Positions 25,077 to 34,099 of a DNA stretch of 64,000 nt are shown piece by piece; the first letter of the stretch is position 1; each line of letters starts with the position of its first letter. The translations under genes were made by a program, and so were the position numbers. The notes beneath the pieces were generated by a model that was not told the origin of the DNA, searched no databases, and was given only the letters and a program-made list of their open reading frames with translations. The DNA comes from JBFWIW01 sp050253535 (GTDB lineage: Bacteria > Bacillota > Clostridia > Oscillospirales > Oscillospiraceae): positions 1-64,000 of the forward strand of contig JBFWIW010000006.1 in the NCBI GenBank assembly GCA_050253535.1. Direction: 5' to 3'.

Positions 25077-26392
25077 ACCGCGCGAACCTCCCCGATGATC
25101 TCCGAGACTTCGTCCATCTCTTCCCTGGTGTTCTTCTCGGTAGTGCACCAGAGTATCTCCTTCCCGCCGAGGGAAAGCCCGCCGAGATACCCGCGCTTTT
25201 CCAGCGCTTTGAGGATATCAACGGCCGGGGTATTTGATATTGTCACAAATTCATTATAAAACTCGACGCCGTATTTGAGAGAAAGTCCCGCGTTCTGTAG
25301 TAAGCCGGCAAGATAATGCGCCTTGGAAGCACTCTGCTCAGCCGCTTCCCGCAGTCCGTCCGGTCCCATGGCCGCCATATATACGGCGGCGGTCAGCGCG
25401 CAGTGCGCCTGATTTGAGCATATATTAGAACCCGCCTTTTCGCGGCGTATATGCTGTTCTCTCGCCTGAAGCGTGAGTACGAACGCGCGCTCTCCCTTTG
25501 CGTCCGTCGTCTCGCCGATTATGCGGCCCGGCAGCTTTCTCATCATATCTTCCTTCGCCGCCATAAAACCGAGGTAAGGCCCGCCGAAAGAGAGTGGTAT
25601 ACCGAGAGGTTGCCCGTCTCCAACAGCTATGTCTGCGCCGCACTCCGCCGGTGTTTTGAGTACGGCGAGGGAAATTGGATAAACGCCCATTATAAATTTC
25701 GCGCCCTTTGCATGGACGGTGTCGGAGATCCTCTCCGCGTCCTCGATGCAGCCGAAATAATTCGGCTGCTGGATGTACATGCAGGCGGAATCTTCCGCAA
25801 GAGCTTCCTCCAGTGCCTCGATATCTGTCAGCCCGTTCTTTTCCGGTATCGTCACGACCTGCATACCGCTGCCGAAACAGTAAGTCTCAACTGTTTTCCG
25901 TACCATCGGATTTGCACAGGCGGATATCAGACAGATATTTCTTTTCCGGTCGCGGCACATGGCCGCGGCCTCAGCGGCGGCTGTCGCCCCATCATAAACC
26001 GAAGCGTTTGAGACATCCATCCCGGTGAGGTCGCAGATCATGCTCTGGTACTCGAATATGGACTGCAGAATTCCCTGGCTTATTTCCGCCTGATAGGGCG
26101 TATAGGCGGTCACAAATTCCTCTTTGGACGTGACGCTCTTTACAATTGCCGGGATATAATGGTCGTACGCGCCGGCGCCGCGGAAAATATGACGGAAGCG
26201 GACATTTTTCTCCGAAATATCCTCCATTTTACGGCGGGCTTCCATCTCGGAGAGGCCGGGTGCAATATCCAGGCCGCCCTTTATTAGCATCTCACGCGGA
26301 ACGGCAGAGTAAAGCTGCTCGAAGTTCTCGAAACCAATCTCCCGCAGCATAGACTGCTGCTGCGCCACAGTCCCCGGGATATAAGAACCCAT
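25073..26392 (-). CDS. gcvPA: Glycine dehydrogenase (decarboxylating) subunit 1
   Basis: A 439-residue first subunit of the heterotetrameric P protein. Family features: GSYIPGTVAQQQ at the N-terminus, FRGAGAYDHYIPA near 80, FVTAYTPYQAEISQGILQ near 103 and EYQSMICDLTGMD near 125. It lacks the PLP lysine, as expected for this half. The ATG at 26392 has GGAGG with good spacing. That ribosome site lies within a perfect 13-base inverted repeat (26394-26406 and 26443-26455) on the mRNA, which could limit translation. Confidence 0.97.
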   Translation of the reverse strand: MGSYIPGTVAQQQSMLREIGFENFEQLYSAVPREMLIKGGLDIAPGLSEMEARRKMEDISEKNVRFRHIFRGAGAYDHYIPAIVKSVTSKEEFVTAYTPYQAEISQGILQSIFEYQSMICDLTGMDVSNASVYDGATAAAEAAAMCRDRKRNICLISACANPMVRKTVETYCFGSGMQVVTIPEKNGLTDIEALEEALAEDSACMYIQQPNYFGCIEDAERISDTVHAKGAKFIMGVYPISLAVLKTPAECGADIAVGDGQPLGIPLSFGGPYLGFMAAKEDMMRKLPGRIIGETTDAKGERAFVLTLQAREQHIRREKAGSNICSNQAHCALTAAVYMAAMGPDGLREAAEQSASKAHYLAGLLQNAGLSLKYGVEFYNEFVTISNTPAVDILKALEKRGYLGGLSLGGKEILWCTTEKNTREEMDEVSEIIGEVRAV

Positions 26393-26393
26393 A

Positions 26394-26455
26394 TTAACCT
26401 CCATTCATGCCGCGCACTAATAGATCGTTATACCTCACTGCCGAATGGAGGTTAA
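26394..26455 (-). promoter_or_regulatory. Inverted repeat masking the gcvPA ribosome site
   Basis: TTAACCTCCATTC (26394-26406, plus strand) and GAATGGAGGTTAA (26443-26455) are exact complements, 36 bases apart. In the minus-strand mRNA the arm nearer the start contains the gcvPA Shine-Dalgarno GGAGG, so pairing would hide it. Confidence 0.5.
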
Positions 26456-26542
26456 CGGTATGTGCTGCGGCTGCCGCTTGTCGACGAGCGGCACGCCTTT
26501 TAAAATTTATAGTTTGCTTTTTTACACTAACCCACCCAGGCC

Positions 26543-26923
26543 TCAGGCCTCTTCCTCGGTGTACTTTTCATACGCAGCGGCATCTAGAAGGCCTTCCGTA
26601 CCAGTGATATCCGATATTTTTGCCATCCACGTCTCATACGGCATATCGTTCATGTCCTCCGGACTGTCCTCGAGCGTCTTGTTGACTTCGGCCACTATCC
26701 CGGTGACGGGGCAGAAAATATCTGAAACCGCCTTGACCGATTCTACGTCCGCAAACACCTCTCCGGCAGTCGTCGCGTCTCCGACCTGCGGCAGATTTAC
26801 AAAGACCAGACTCCCCAGCGCCTCCTGTGCGAAATCTGTTATACCGACAAGGGCAGTCGTCTCGTCCAGATATCTGACCCACTCATGGGACTTTGAATAC
26901 TTGAGTTCTTCGGGAAACGTCAT
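26543..26923 (-). CDS. gcvH: Glycine cleavage system H protein
   Basis: A 126-residue lipoyl carrier that shuttles the aminomethyl group between the P, T and L proteins. The lipoylated lysine is in VFADVESVKAVSDI near residue 63, and the N-terminal KYSKSHEWV and VGITDFAQEALG are diagnostic. The length is normal. GAGGAAAATATA precedes the ATG. It lies between gcvT and gcvPA; about 150 bp separates it from gcvPA, which includes the inverted repeat at 26394. Confidence 0.97.
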   Translation of the reverse strand: MTFPEELKYSKSHEWVRYLDETTALVGITDFAQEALGSLVFVNLPQVGDATTAGEVFADVESVKAVSDIFCPVTGIVAEVNKTLEDSPEDMNDMPYETWMAKISDITGTEGLLDAAAYEKYTEEEA

Positions 26924-26994
26924 TATATTTTCCTCCTCATATTTTTTCCATGCGGTTCTTCCTCGGCCATGGTTCAGCGCTTTGAATATCCGGT

Positions 26995-28086
26995 CTATTT
27001 CGCGGCCTTTTTATAAAACGGCAGCTTAACCACTTCGGCCGCAACTCTTCTACCCCGAACGTCCGCCTCAACTTGAGTGCCCACTGCGGAAAAGGCAGAG
27101 TCCACCATGGCCATCGCCAGAGGTGCGCCGACATACGGGCAATGCGTTCCAGAGGTGGAATAACCTATTTCTTTTTCGCCGTTAAAAATCGCCATATGCT
27201 CGCGGATTATGCCGCGCCCCGTGACACGGAGCCCGACACGCTTTCTCTCCGGAATTCCCTTTGCAAGAAGCGCCTCTTTACCGATAAAGTCCGCTTTGTC
27301 CATTTTAACAAAGTAACCAAGTCCTGCCTCGCGCGGGGTTATATCGTCTGAAAGCTCGTGCCCGTAGAGAGGCATCGAAGCCTCGAGCCGTAATGTGTCC
27401 CTGGCGCCGAGCCCACAGGGCAGTATACCAAATTCGTCGCCGGCCTCCATTATTATATCCCAAAGTTTCTCTGCGCTTTCGGCTGGAAAATATACCTCAT
27501 ACCCGTCCTCGCCTGTGTAGCCTGTCGCCGAGATGAGGCACTCTATGCCGCCTATCATGCAGCCGTTCTTAAAAGTGTAATACTTCTCCGGAATGTCGGC
27601 CTGTGACGCGAGCTTCTCCATGACGTTTTTGGAGAGCGGTCCCTGCAGGGCCAGCTGACCGATAGAATCGGAAATATCCTCAAGAGCGGCGTCTCCCGAG
27701 AGATGCTGTTTCATCCATTCATAATCCTTGTCCTTATTCGAAGCGTTTACTACGATAAAATAACGCTTATCGTCCATCTTATAGACGATGAGATCATCCA
27801 CAGTGCCGCCCGACTTATTGCACATCGGGCTGTAGCGCGCCTGTCCGATTTCCATGACAGTATAGTCGTTGGTCAGGAGTGAATTCAGATTTTTCGTCGC
27901 GTCCTGACCCGTAAGTACAACCTCTCCCATGTGCGAAACGTCAAACAGCCCGCACTTAGTTCTAACAACCATGTGTTCCTCGACGACGCCGGCTTTATAC
28001 TGCACCGGCAAAAGATAGCCGCCGAACGGAACTATCTTTCCGCCGTATCTGAGGTGGGTCTCGTAGAGCGGGGTCTTTCTCTCCAT
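26995..28086 (-). CDS. gcvT: Glycine cleavage system aminomethyltransferase T
   Basis: A 363-residue THF-dependent T protein that releases ammonia from aminomethyl-lipoyl-GcvH and forms methylene-THF. Signatures include PFGGYLLPVQYKAGVVEEH near residue 20, FDVSHMGEV near 48 (with the catalytic Asp region), and ITPREAGLGYFVKMDK in the second half. The start at 28086 has AAAGGA 11 bases upstream. It is the first gene after the glycine riboswitch and terminator. No lpd (L protein) gene is in the window. Confidence 0.97.
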   Translation of the reverse strand: MERKTPLYETHLRYGGKIVPFGGYLLPVQYKAGVVEEHMVVRTKCGLFDVSHMGEVVLTGQDATKNLNSLLTNDYTVMEIGQARYSPMCNKSGGTVDDLIVYKMDDKRYFIVVNASNKDKDYEWMKQHLSGDAALEDISDSIGQLALQGPLSKNVMEKLASQADIPEKYYTFKNGCMIGGIECLISATGYTGEDGYEVYFPAESAEKLWDIIMEAGDEFGILPCGLGARDTLRLEASMPLYGHELSDDITPREAGLGYFVKMDKADFIGKEALLAKGIPERKRVGLRVTGRGIIREHMAIFNGEKEIGYSTSGTHCPYVGAPLAMAMVDSAFSAVGTQVEADVRGRRVAAEVVKLPFYKKAAK

Positions 28087-28135
28087 TATGTGACCATTCC
28101 TTTCTTCATATGCCTCTTTTCGGCATTTTCAGGCG

Positions 28136-28177
28136 CAAAAAAGGCGCTCAAATATACTTATAGTATACTTAAGCGCC
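28136..28177 (-). terminator. Riboswitch-controlled terminator before gcvT
   Basis: Sixteen- to seventeen-base arms between 28143 and 28177 with a T6 run on the minus strand (28137-28142). Its 5' arm begins in the last bases of the second aptamer (AGAGGCGC), so glycine binding could prevent the stem and switch the operon on. Confidence 0.85.
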
Positions 28178-28348
28178 TCTGTCTGTTTACCTGAAAGATT
28201 CCCCGCCCTAAGGCAAGTTACTTCTTCGGTGTGATAACACACTTTCCAGAGTATCGTCCGGATCCGGTACTTTTGCCTGAGAGTTTTCGCATTTCCCCTT
28301 CGGCGCCGCGCTTTTCGTATTCAGCGCGGTCTCTCCCTGATCCATCAA
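28172..28348 (-). ncRNA. Tandem glycine riboswitch
   Basis: On the minus strand the first aptamer runs from GGGAGAGACC (28329-28338) through GCGCCGAAGGGG to AAACTCTCAGGC. A second aptamer follows, with CACCGAAGAAG and TCTTTCAGGTAAACAGACAG. These are the conserved core motifs of glycine aptamers I and II in their normal order, upstream of gcvT, the expected target. The aptamers pass directly into a terminator at 28136-28177, consistent with a glycine-activated ON switch. Confidence 0.92.
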
Positions 28349-28428
28349 CCGAAATATTCAGTTTTCATTAGATTCGAAAGCATTATATCACCGTTTTCTG
28401 CCAACCGTCAACTGCAATACCGCCAAAA

Positions 28429-29220
28429 TCAATAGTCGTAAAACTCATTAAAGTTGTTATAAAGTATATCCTCCATCGTAGCAGAGTCAAGCCTCAGCTT
28501 CTGCACTCTCTCAAGCTCCTCGACATGGTCCCACATCGGAAAATCCGTGGCAAAAAAGATATGCTTTTTATCGAACATTTTAAGAATTTCCTTCGCCTCG
28601 TCATAGGCCCCGAAACCGAGGGTACTGCTGGTGTCGATATATACGTTCGGGAGTTTTAAAAGATTCCGGCGCGCCGCCCTCCACTGGCAGAGTCCGCCGA
28701 AATGTGCGGCGATTATCCTGAGCTTCGGAAACCTGCGCGCAACATTAGCCAATCTGTCCGGATGAGAGAAATCATACCTGTCGTCTCCGGTGTGGGCTAT
28801 TATGAACATTCCACGCTCGGTGAGAGCCCTGTATGTATCATCGAGCTTGGGGTCGTCTACATTGAAGTGCTGAAAATCGGGGTGCAGTTTTATCCCGTAT
28901 ATCCCGCTTTTATAAAGGCGATCTATCTCCGACTCCACACCTTCATAGTCCATGTGCATGGTACCCGCGCCCATGAACTGGGGATACTTTTCGCACTGGC
29001 TTATAATAAAGCTGTTTATGCTCTCAACCTGGTGTGAGATAGTTGCGGCAGAAAAAACAAGATAGCGCTCGACTCCGATCTTTGAGCCGGAGGCAATTAG
29101 CTCTTCCGGCGTACCGTGATGGCGCATGCTCGCGCCATCGTAAAAATCTGAAATTGCCTTTACCGCCTGATCCTCTATTTTTGGCGGGAAAATATGCGTG
29201 TGTACATCTATTACTTTCAT
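28429..29220 (-). CDS. Amidohydrolase family (Amidohydro_2-type) metal-dependent hydrolase
   Basis: A 263-residue TIM-barrel hydrolase. The metal-binding VIDVHTHIFPP opens the protein; KLHPDFQHFN near residue 120, IIAHTGDD near 150, IIAAHFGG near 180 and FATDFPMWD near 230 (catalytic-site Asp) follow. Relatives hydrolyse or decarboxylate small molecules; the substrate here is unknown. The ATG at 29220 has AAGGGT upstream; the frame runs on to 29307 without a better site. It ends about 80 bp before the glycine riboswitch on the same strand but need not be co-regulated. Confidence 0.85.
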   Translation of the reverse strand: MKVIDVHTHIFPPKIEDQAVKAISDFYDGASMRHHGTPEELIASGSKIGVERYLVFSAATISHQVESINSFIISQCEKYPQFMGAGTMHMDYEGVESEIDRLYKSGIYGIKLHPDFQHFNVDDPKLDDTYRALTERGMFIIAHTGDDRYDFSHPDRLANVARRFPKLRIIAAHFGGLCQWRAARRNLLKLPNVYIDTSSTLGFGAYDEAKEILKMFDKKHIFFATDFPMWDHVEELERVQKLRLDSATMEDILYNNFNEFYDY

Positions 29221-29444
29221 TTTTACCCTTCTTTGCCCTATCACCGTTTTACTGCCTGCCAAACCATTCAATGACTGGAGAGAGGCTTTTCGCACTCGCA
29301 CAGTCACCCCCGTTTTTAAGCAGTCTATGCATTAATACTTCGCACTCGGTCTTTTCAGCATTTTCTTTGGAACCCCTTGCCGAATGGTTTTACTATTGTC
29401 ATCAGTATATATTGAAGCTTATTTACTGTAAAGCCGTGGTAGCC

Positions 29445-30250
29445 TCACAGGCAATCCTCCGTATCATCGAGCGTCTTTTTCGCATTTAACACCGGATCCG
29501 CAGAGTTCACTTTCCCCAACTCCGGAGCATTCAGGCTTTTATATATCATGAACGCAATAACACAGATAACAGCGGTATACCCGGCGGTAGAGAACTCCAC
29601 CGCCGCGATGCTTGTTATCTTTCCGTATTGGTACATCGCAGGGGTTATGTCGGCCGCCGCGTGAATTAGGATTGCCGCGGGGAACATCCACCGCCTTCCC
29701 CTGCCGCCGGCAACGGAAGCAAACACAAACACCGACATGGCAATCTGGAGACATATTGCAACCAGCCGCTCAAACGAGCCCCAGAAGATGCCGGCGCCCG
29801 ATATGGACGAAATCGCAGCAACCACCTGGCCCATGGAGGCAGCCTGCTCTTCAGACAGTTTTGCCATATAGGCCGAAACCCCGCCCGAGAGGTTCATAGA
29901 TATGGCAATTGTTAAATAAATAATCATCGACATAGACACGAGGCTGATGGACTCAAACCCGCCGTGACCTATACCGTAAGTTATCGCTGTCTTCCGATCC
30001 CTGTGTTTTTTCATTATTTTAAAGCAGACGAGCCTGCCCGTCTCCTCAAATACGCCCGCTGCCAGGCCCGCATATAGGGCGTAAGTCCATGCGCTGCCCG
30101 TAATAGCGCGCGACACAGGGGATTCTGTTATTAGACACACATAGTGCAGAATGGACTCAAGTATCTTAGCAAAGACAAAGAAAACGGCCGCGCCGCCCAG
30201 CGCCGGAAAAAGCGATGTCTTAGTCTTTGAATACCATATGGCGAGGAGCA
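29445..30250 (-). CDS. YhfC family membrane protein, 5' end lost in the gap
   Basis: At least 268 codons of a polytopic membrane protein. GVFEETGRLVCFK followed by YGIGHGGFESISLV gives the paired EExxR and GHGGxE motifs of the YhfC family, predicted intramembrane proteases related to CPBP/PrsW enzymes. The frame continues without a stop upstream of a GTG at 30140 (GGAAVFFVFAKILESILHYV) into the N run, so the true start lies inside the gap and the GTG is not the start. It is downstream of the ABC exporter genes. Confidence 0.72.
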
Positions 30251-30350
30251 NNNNNNNNNNNNNNNNNNNNNNNNNNNNNNNNNNNNNNNNNNNNNNNNNN
30301 NNNNNNNNNNNNNNNNNNNNNNNNNNNNNNNNNNNNNNNNNNNNNNNNNN
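30251..30350. other. Assembly gap of 100 N
   Basis: Exactly 100 unknown bases, the usual placeholder for a scaffold join of unknown size. It separates the last coded part of the ABC permease (ends within the gap) from the YhfC gene (starts within it). Confidence 0.98.
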
Positions 30351-31321
30351 AATACAACGCCAAGTGCCGCATTCATCATATACATGGGGCTCGAGACAAA
30401 ATGACTGAGTTCTCTCTTTAGAAGCGCGGACTTCTGCCCGCTCACTTTCATTGTACGTTCCCTGTATTTAATTTTAGCGGCTCCCTGTCTCGTGGTCGTT
30501 ATTTTTATGAAGCTTTTTGAGAGGACAAAGGTAACTGCCAAAAATGGAATAGCGGAACATAGTGCAAACAAGATCAAACTCCGACCGTCATGATCGGTTA
30601 TGGCGCTGCCCAGCCAGTATACCGGCGCAGCGGCCCCTCTTACCTTTGAAGCTATGGCTGTACCGCTCACAATGAGAGTCTGTATATACTCATTCATCCT
30701 GCTGTAGAAATAAAAATACGCCGCAAGGAATAATAGGGACAGCGCCGTGGTAACCAGGGATTTGTTTCTGACCTTCGACGAGGCGATAGCAAGTATCCAT
30801 CCGATGACGCCCGACAGTGCGAACGACAGTAGTGGCAGAAGAAAAAACACAGCGGCAAAAATTACGGCTCCGACAAATGTCACCGGCATACCCCCAAGGA
30901 TATACACGGCTGCGGCGGGCAGAACAACCAGAAACTCAAAGAATAAGTTCATTATGATCAGCATGAGCATACGGCTTATAAGAATATAGCCCGGAGGTAT
31001 CGGCATTGACAAAAGGAGATCATTGTCCTTTGCCTCATATATCTGTGTCTGAGTCGAAAAGACGCTGCCTATGAACATAAGGGCAAAGGCCAAAAGTCCC
31101 GCAAAACCGAAATAAAACCAGCCTATTCCCGCCGCATAGAACGGCTTGCATATCTGGGCGAACATTCCACCAAAAATGCCGAAAAAGCAGGCCACAACAT
31201 AGAACATGAGGAGACCAAACAGCACTTTCATGCCCAACGAAACCTTTTTCTTCCTTCCGCCAATACGAAAAATTCCGCTGAAAAGGGCCTGAAGCCTCGT
31301 TCTTATGAGGGCTTTAAGCAT
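30351..31321 (-). CDS. ABC exporter permease, 3' end lost in the gap
   Basis: The visible 323 codons are the N-terminal part of a large ABC permease with at least seven transmembrane segments. The cytoplasmic loop IYEAKDNDLLLSMPIPPGYI near residue 105 resembles the putative ABC exporter family PF16949; members are usually longer than 500 residues, so roughly 200 or more codons are missing. The ATG at 31321 overlaps the ATPase stop by 8 bases, so the two form one transporter. The amino acids read beyond the N run are an artefact of reading through it. Confidence 0.75.
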
Positions 31322-32027
31322 GGTCGCCCTCCAGTTCCAAAAAGACGTCCTCGAGCGATTCGTTGCCGCGGACCTCCTCCATCGTGCCGGAGATGACGAG
31401 CTTGCCGCTTTTTATAATGGCCACCATGTCACAGAGCTTCTCAGCGACCTCCAGAACGTGAGTTGAGAAGAATATCGCACCACCCCTGTCGCAATGCTGG
31501 CGCATAAGCTCCTTCAGAATGTAAGACGCCTTCGGGTCGAGGCCCACAAAAGGCTCATCCATAATAATCAGCTTCGGGTCGTGTATCAGCGCTGCTATAA
31601 CTGCGAGCTTCTGCTTCATACCGTGTGAATATGCCGAGACAGGCTGGGCAAGATCCGGCGTGAGCTCGAACATATCCGCGTATTTTTTGATTTTGTCCTG
31701 CCGCGCGTCCTGCGTTATGCCGTAGATATCGGCTACAAAATTGAGATATCTTATGCCTGAGAGAAACTCGTACATATCAGGGTTGTCCGGTATATATGCG
31801 AGCTTTTTTTTACAGCCTACGGGATCGGTCTTTATTGAACCGCCGTCAATGAATATTTCTCCGCTGTCGAATTTCAGGATGCCGCAGCAAGCCTTTATCG
31901 TAGTCGTTTTGCCCGCACCGTTATGACCAATAAATCCATATATCTCACCGCTTTTAATGTGAAGCGTGAGATCATCCACCGCTATTTTGTCGCCATAGCT
32001 CTTTGTCAGGCTTTCGATTCTAAGCAA
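31314..32027 (-). CDS. ABC transporter ATP-binding protein
   Basis: A 237-residue ATPase with Walker A GHNGAGKTTT near residue 34, a signature YSHGMKQKLAV near 132, Walker B LIIMDEPFVGLD near 153 and the switch His in FFSTHVLEVAE near 189. It matches the class that drives drug, bacteriocin or membrane-protein-type exporters. It is coupled to the permease by an 8-base overlap. No substrate is indicated. Confidence 0.9.
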   Translation of the reverse strand: MLRIESLTKSYGDKIAVDDLTLHIKSGEIYGFIGHNGAGKTTTIKACCGILKFDSGEIFIDGGSIKTDPVGCKKKLAYIPDNPDMYEFLSGIRYLNFVADIYGITQDARQDKIKKYADMFELTPDLAQPVSAYSHGMKQKLAVIAALIHDPKLIIMDEPFVGLDPKASYILKELMRQHCDRGGAIFFSTHVLEVAEKLCDMVAIIKSGKLVISGTMEEVRGNESLEDVFLELEGDHA

Positions 32028-32160
32028 GAATACTTCCCCTTTCGTGCAGTCGGCGCTTCCCCGTCACTTCGCAAAATTAGATTATGGTATTATATGCCCA
32101 TAAATTTCCCAAGTCAAGCACGGTTCCGGCATTACTTTGCCGCAATTCGGCTTGAAAACA

Positions 32161-32193
32161 GAAAAAGCCGGGGCTCTCTTACCAGCTCCGGCT
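32161..32193 (-). terminator. Terminator after the Na/Pi cotransporter gene
   Basis: AGCCGGGGCT / AGCTCCGGCT arms (32166-32193) with an A5 run on the left, a T5 run on the minus strand, 11 bp past the stop. Confidence 0.75.
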
Positions 32194-32203
32194 GCGCCTC
32201 TGT

Positions 32204-33952
32204 CTATGCTAATGTATATTTCTTCGAGAATTCCTCGAAGAACCGGGTAAATTCTTCGCTGTTGCCCGCCTTAACTCCCTGCAGGTATTCGTGCGTATCG
32301 AAACTGTTGAGCTCTATTTCTATAACGCAGACGGCTATATTTGAGCAGTGGTCTGACACGCGCTCGTAATTCGCCAAAAGGTCATTGAGTACAAAGCCCT
32401 GCCCGATTGTGCATTTACCGCTTTGGAGGCGCTCGATGTGGCGCATTTTTATCGTACTTATCAGCCCGTCTATTACCTCCTCAAGAGGTTCGACGCGCCC
32501 CGCAAGGACTATATCGTTCTTTTCAAAAGCAGTCGTGGCTATATCCAAAATCTCCGTCAATGCGTCGGTAACCACCTTCAGTTCCACTGTGGCCTCTTCC
32601 GAAAAATGTATTTCCTTTTCGTTGAGCTCATTTGCCACTTCCTGTATGTTGAGGGCATGATCGCCGATACGCTCGAGATCTCCGATGCTGTGCAGTATTT
32701 TTGAGACCTGGCGGCTGTCTGCGTCGGTCAGACTTTTACTCGAGACCCTGACAAGATATGTCCCCAGCTTGTCCTCGAACATGTCCAGCTTATCCTCATT
32801 GTCAACTATAAGGTCGGCCTCCTTGGTGCTGTAGTGGTCGAGAAGTTTTATAGAGCTAAGCAAGGTGGATTGCGCAAGTTTTGCCATCCTTATAGTCATG
32901 TTGTAACACTCTGCTATCGCAAAGGCCGGCGACTGCAGAAGCCTCTCGTCGAGGAACGCGAAACTCTCCGCGCTCTTTTTCTCCTTTACGACAATTCGGG
33001 CAAGCTTTTCAAGCTGCTTTGTGAACGGTAGAAGCATTGCCGTCGACGCTACGTTAAAAGCGCTGTGGCAGAAGGCAATTCCCACGACGCCGGCCGGCAA
33101 GTCCGTAAAAGGAAACCTAAATATCGCATTGGCTCCATAAAAAACGATAAGACAAACCACGGTGCCTATTATGTTGAAGGACATATGCACTGCGGCAACG
33201 CGTTTCGCGTTGCTGTTCACGCCTATACTCGATATGACCGCCGTTACGCAGGTTCCTATATTCTGGCCCATGATTATGGGTATCGCCACACCGTAGGTTA
33301 TACTGCCGGTTAAGGACAGCGCCTGTAGTATACCGACAGAGGCTGCGGAACTCTGGATAATGCCTGTAACCACCGCGCCGACAATAACGCCGATAATCGG
33401 GTTTTTAAACGCGACCAGAATGTCTGTAAATCCGGGCATGTCGGCGAGTGGGCTCACCGCGCTGGACATGAGCTTCATGCCGTACATGAGCACCGCAAAT
33501 CCGACCATGATACCGCCGATATCGCGGCGGCGCTGCCTCTTGGAGCTCATGATGACAATAATGCCGATGAGCGCGACAATGGGAGAGAAGTTCTCAGGTT
33601 TGAGAAACCTTATAAAGAAGTTCTGGCTCTCTATACCCGAAAGGCTCAGTATCCACGCAGTGAGCGTGGTGCCGATATTGGAACCCATAATTATTCCGAT
33701 CGTCTGTCCCAGCTGCATTATCCCTGAATTCACAAGACCGACGAGCATTACTGTTAGGGCCGACGAGGATTGTATCGCAACGGTTATACCCGCGCCCAAA
33801 AGCAGGCTTTTAAAAGGATTCGACGTTAGTTTCCTGAGTGCTCGCTCGAGTCTTCCGCCCGCAAGCTTCTCAAGGCCGGAAGACATGACGTACATTCCAT
33901 AGAGAAAAAACGCAAGTCCTCCGCACAGGGTGAACACAGAAAAGATATCCAT
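32204..33952 (-). CDS. Na/Pi cotransporter family protein with PhoU-like domain
   Basis: A 582-residue inner-membrane protein. The N-terminal two repeats of the Na/Pi-cotransporter (NptA/PF02690) family carry AIQSSSALTVMLVGL near residue 60 and GIIQSSAASVGILQAL near 203, the paired QSSS/QSSA motifs lining the substrate site. The C-terminal 220 residues form a helical PhoU-like domain (SIGDLERIGDHALNIQEVA; YERVSDHCSNIAVCV). It imports phosphate or adjusts phosphate signalling. It follows a PhoBR-like pair, and TTTACA repeats lie in the 148-bp upstream gap. Confidence 0.9.
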   Translation of the reverse strand: MDIFSVFTLCGGLAFFLYGMYVMSSGLEKLAGGRLERALRKLTSNPFKSLLLGAGITVAIQSSSALTVMLVGLVNSGIMQLGQTIGIIMGSNIGTTLTAWILSLSGIESQNFFIRFLKPENFSPIVALIGIIVIMSSKRQRRRDIGGIMVGFAVLMYGMKLMSSAVSPLADMPGFTDILVAFKNPIIGVIVGAVVTGIIQSSAASVGILQALSLTGSITYGVAIPIIMGQNIGTCVTAVISSIGVNSNAKRVAAVHMSFNIIGTVVCLIVFYGANAIFRFPFTDLPAGVVGIAFCHSAFNVASTAMLLPFTKQLEKLARIVVKEKKSAESFAFLDERLLQSPAFAIAECYNMTIRMAKLAQSTLLSSIKLLDHYSTKEADLIVDNEDKLDMFEDKLGTYLVRVSSKSLTDADSRQVSKILHSIGDLERIGDHALNIQEVANELNEKEIHFSEEATVELKVVTDALTEILDIATTAFEKNDIVLAGRVEPLEEVIDGLISTIKMRHIERLQSGKCTIGQGFVLNDLLANYERVSDHCSNIAVCVIEIELNSFDTHEYLQGVKAGNSEEFTRFFEEFSKKYTLA

Positions 33953-33990
33953 TTCTTTTCTCCTCTTTTTTCTTTACATAAATTCTACAG

Positions 33991-34081
33991 TGTAAAGTAT
34001 AACAGAATTTTGTAAAGTAATTCATCCGTCAAATGTAAAATCCACGTAAATTTAGGATAACCCATGTAAAATTTTGCGCGC
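33991..34081 (-). promoter_or_regulatory. Pho-box-like TTTACA repeats upstream of the Na/Pi gene
   Basis: Five same-orientation copies on the minus strand: CTTTACA at 33991-33997 and 34011-34017, TTTTACA at 34034-34040, TTTACG at 34045-34050 and TTTTACA at 34075-34081. Steps are 20, 23, 11 and 30 bases, near multiples of a helical turn. TATACT (33996-34001) could be the -10 element. Firmicute PhoP binds TT(A/T)ACA-type repeats with about 11-base spacing. Confidence 0.5.
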
Positions 34082-34099
34082 CATTTAGGTCTTTTTTTG

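Noticed and set aside
29262..29390. AAACCATTC and GAATGGTTT as an inverted repeat about 110 bp apart
   Set aside because: Short arms, a long loop and no second feature. Within chance for this length.
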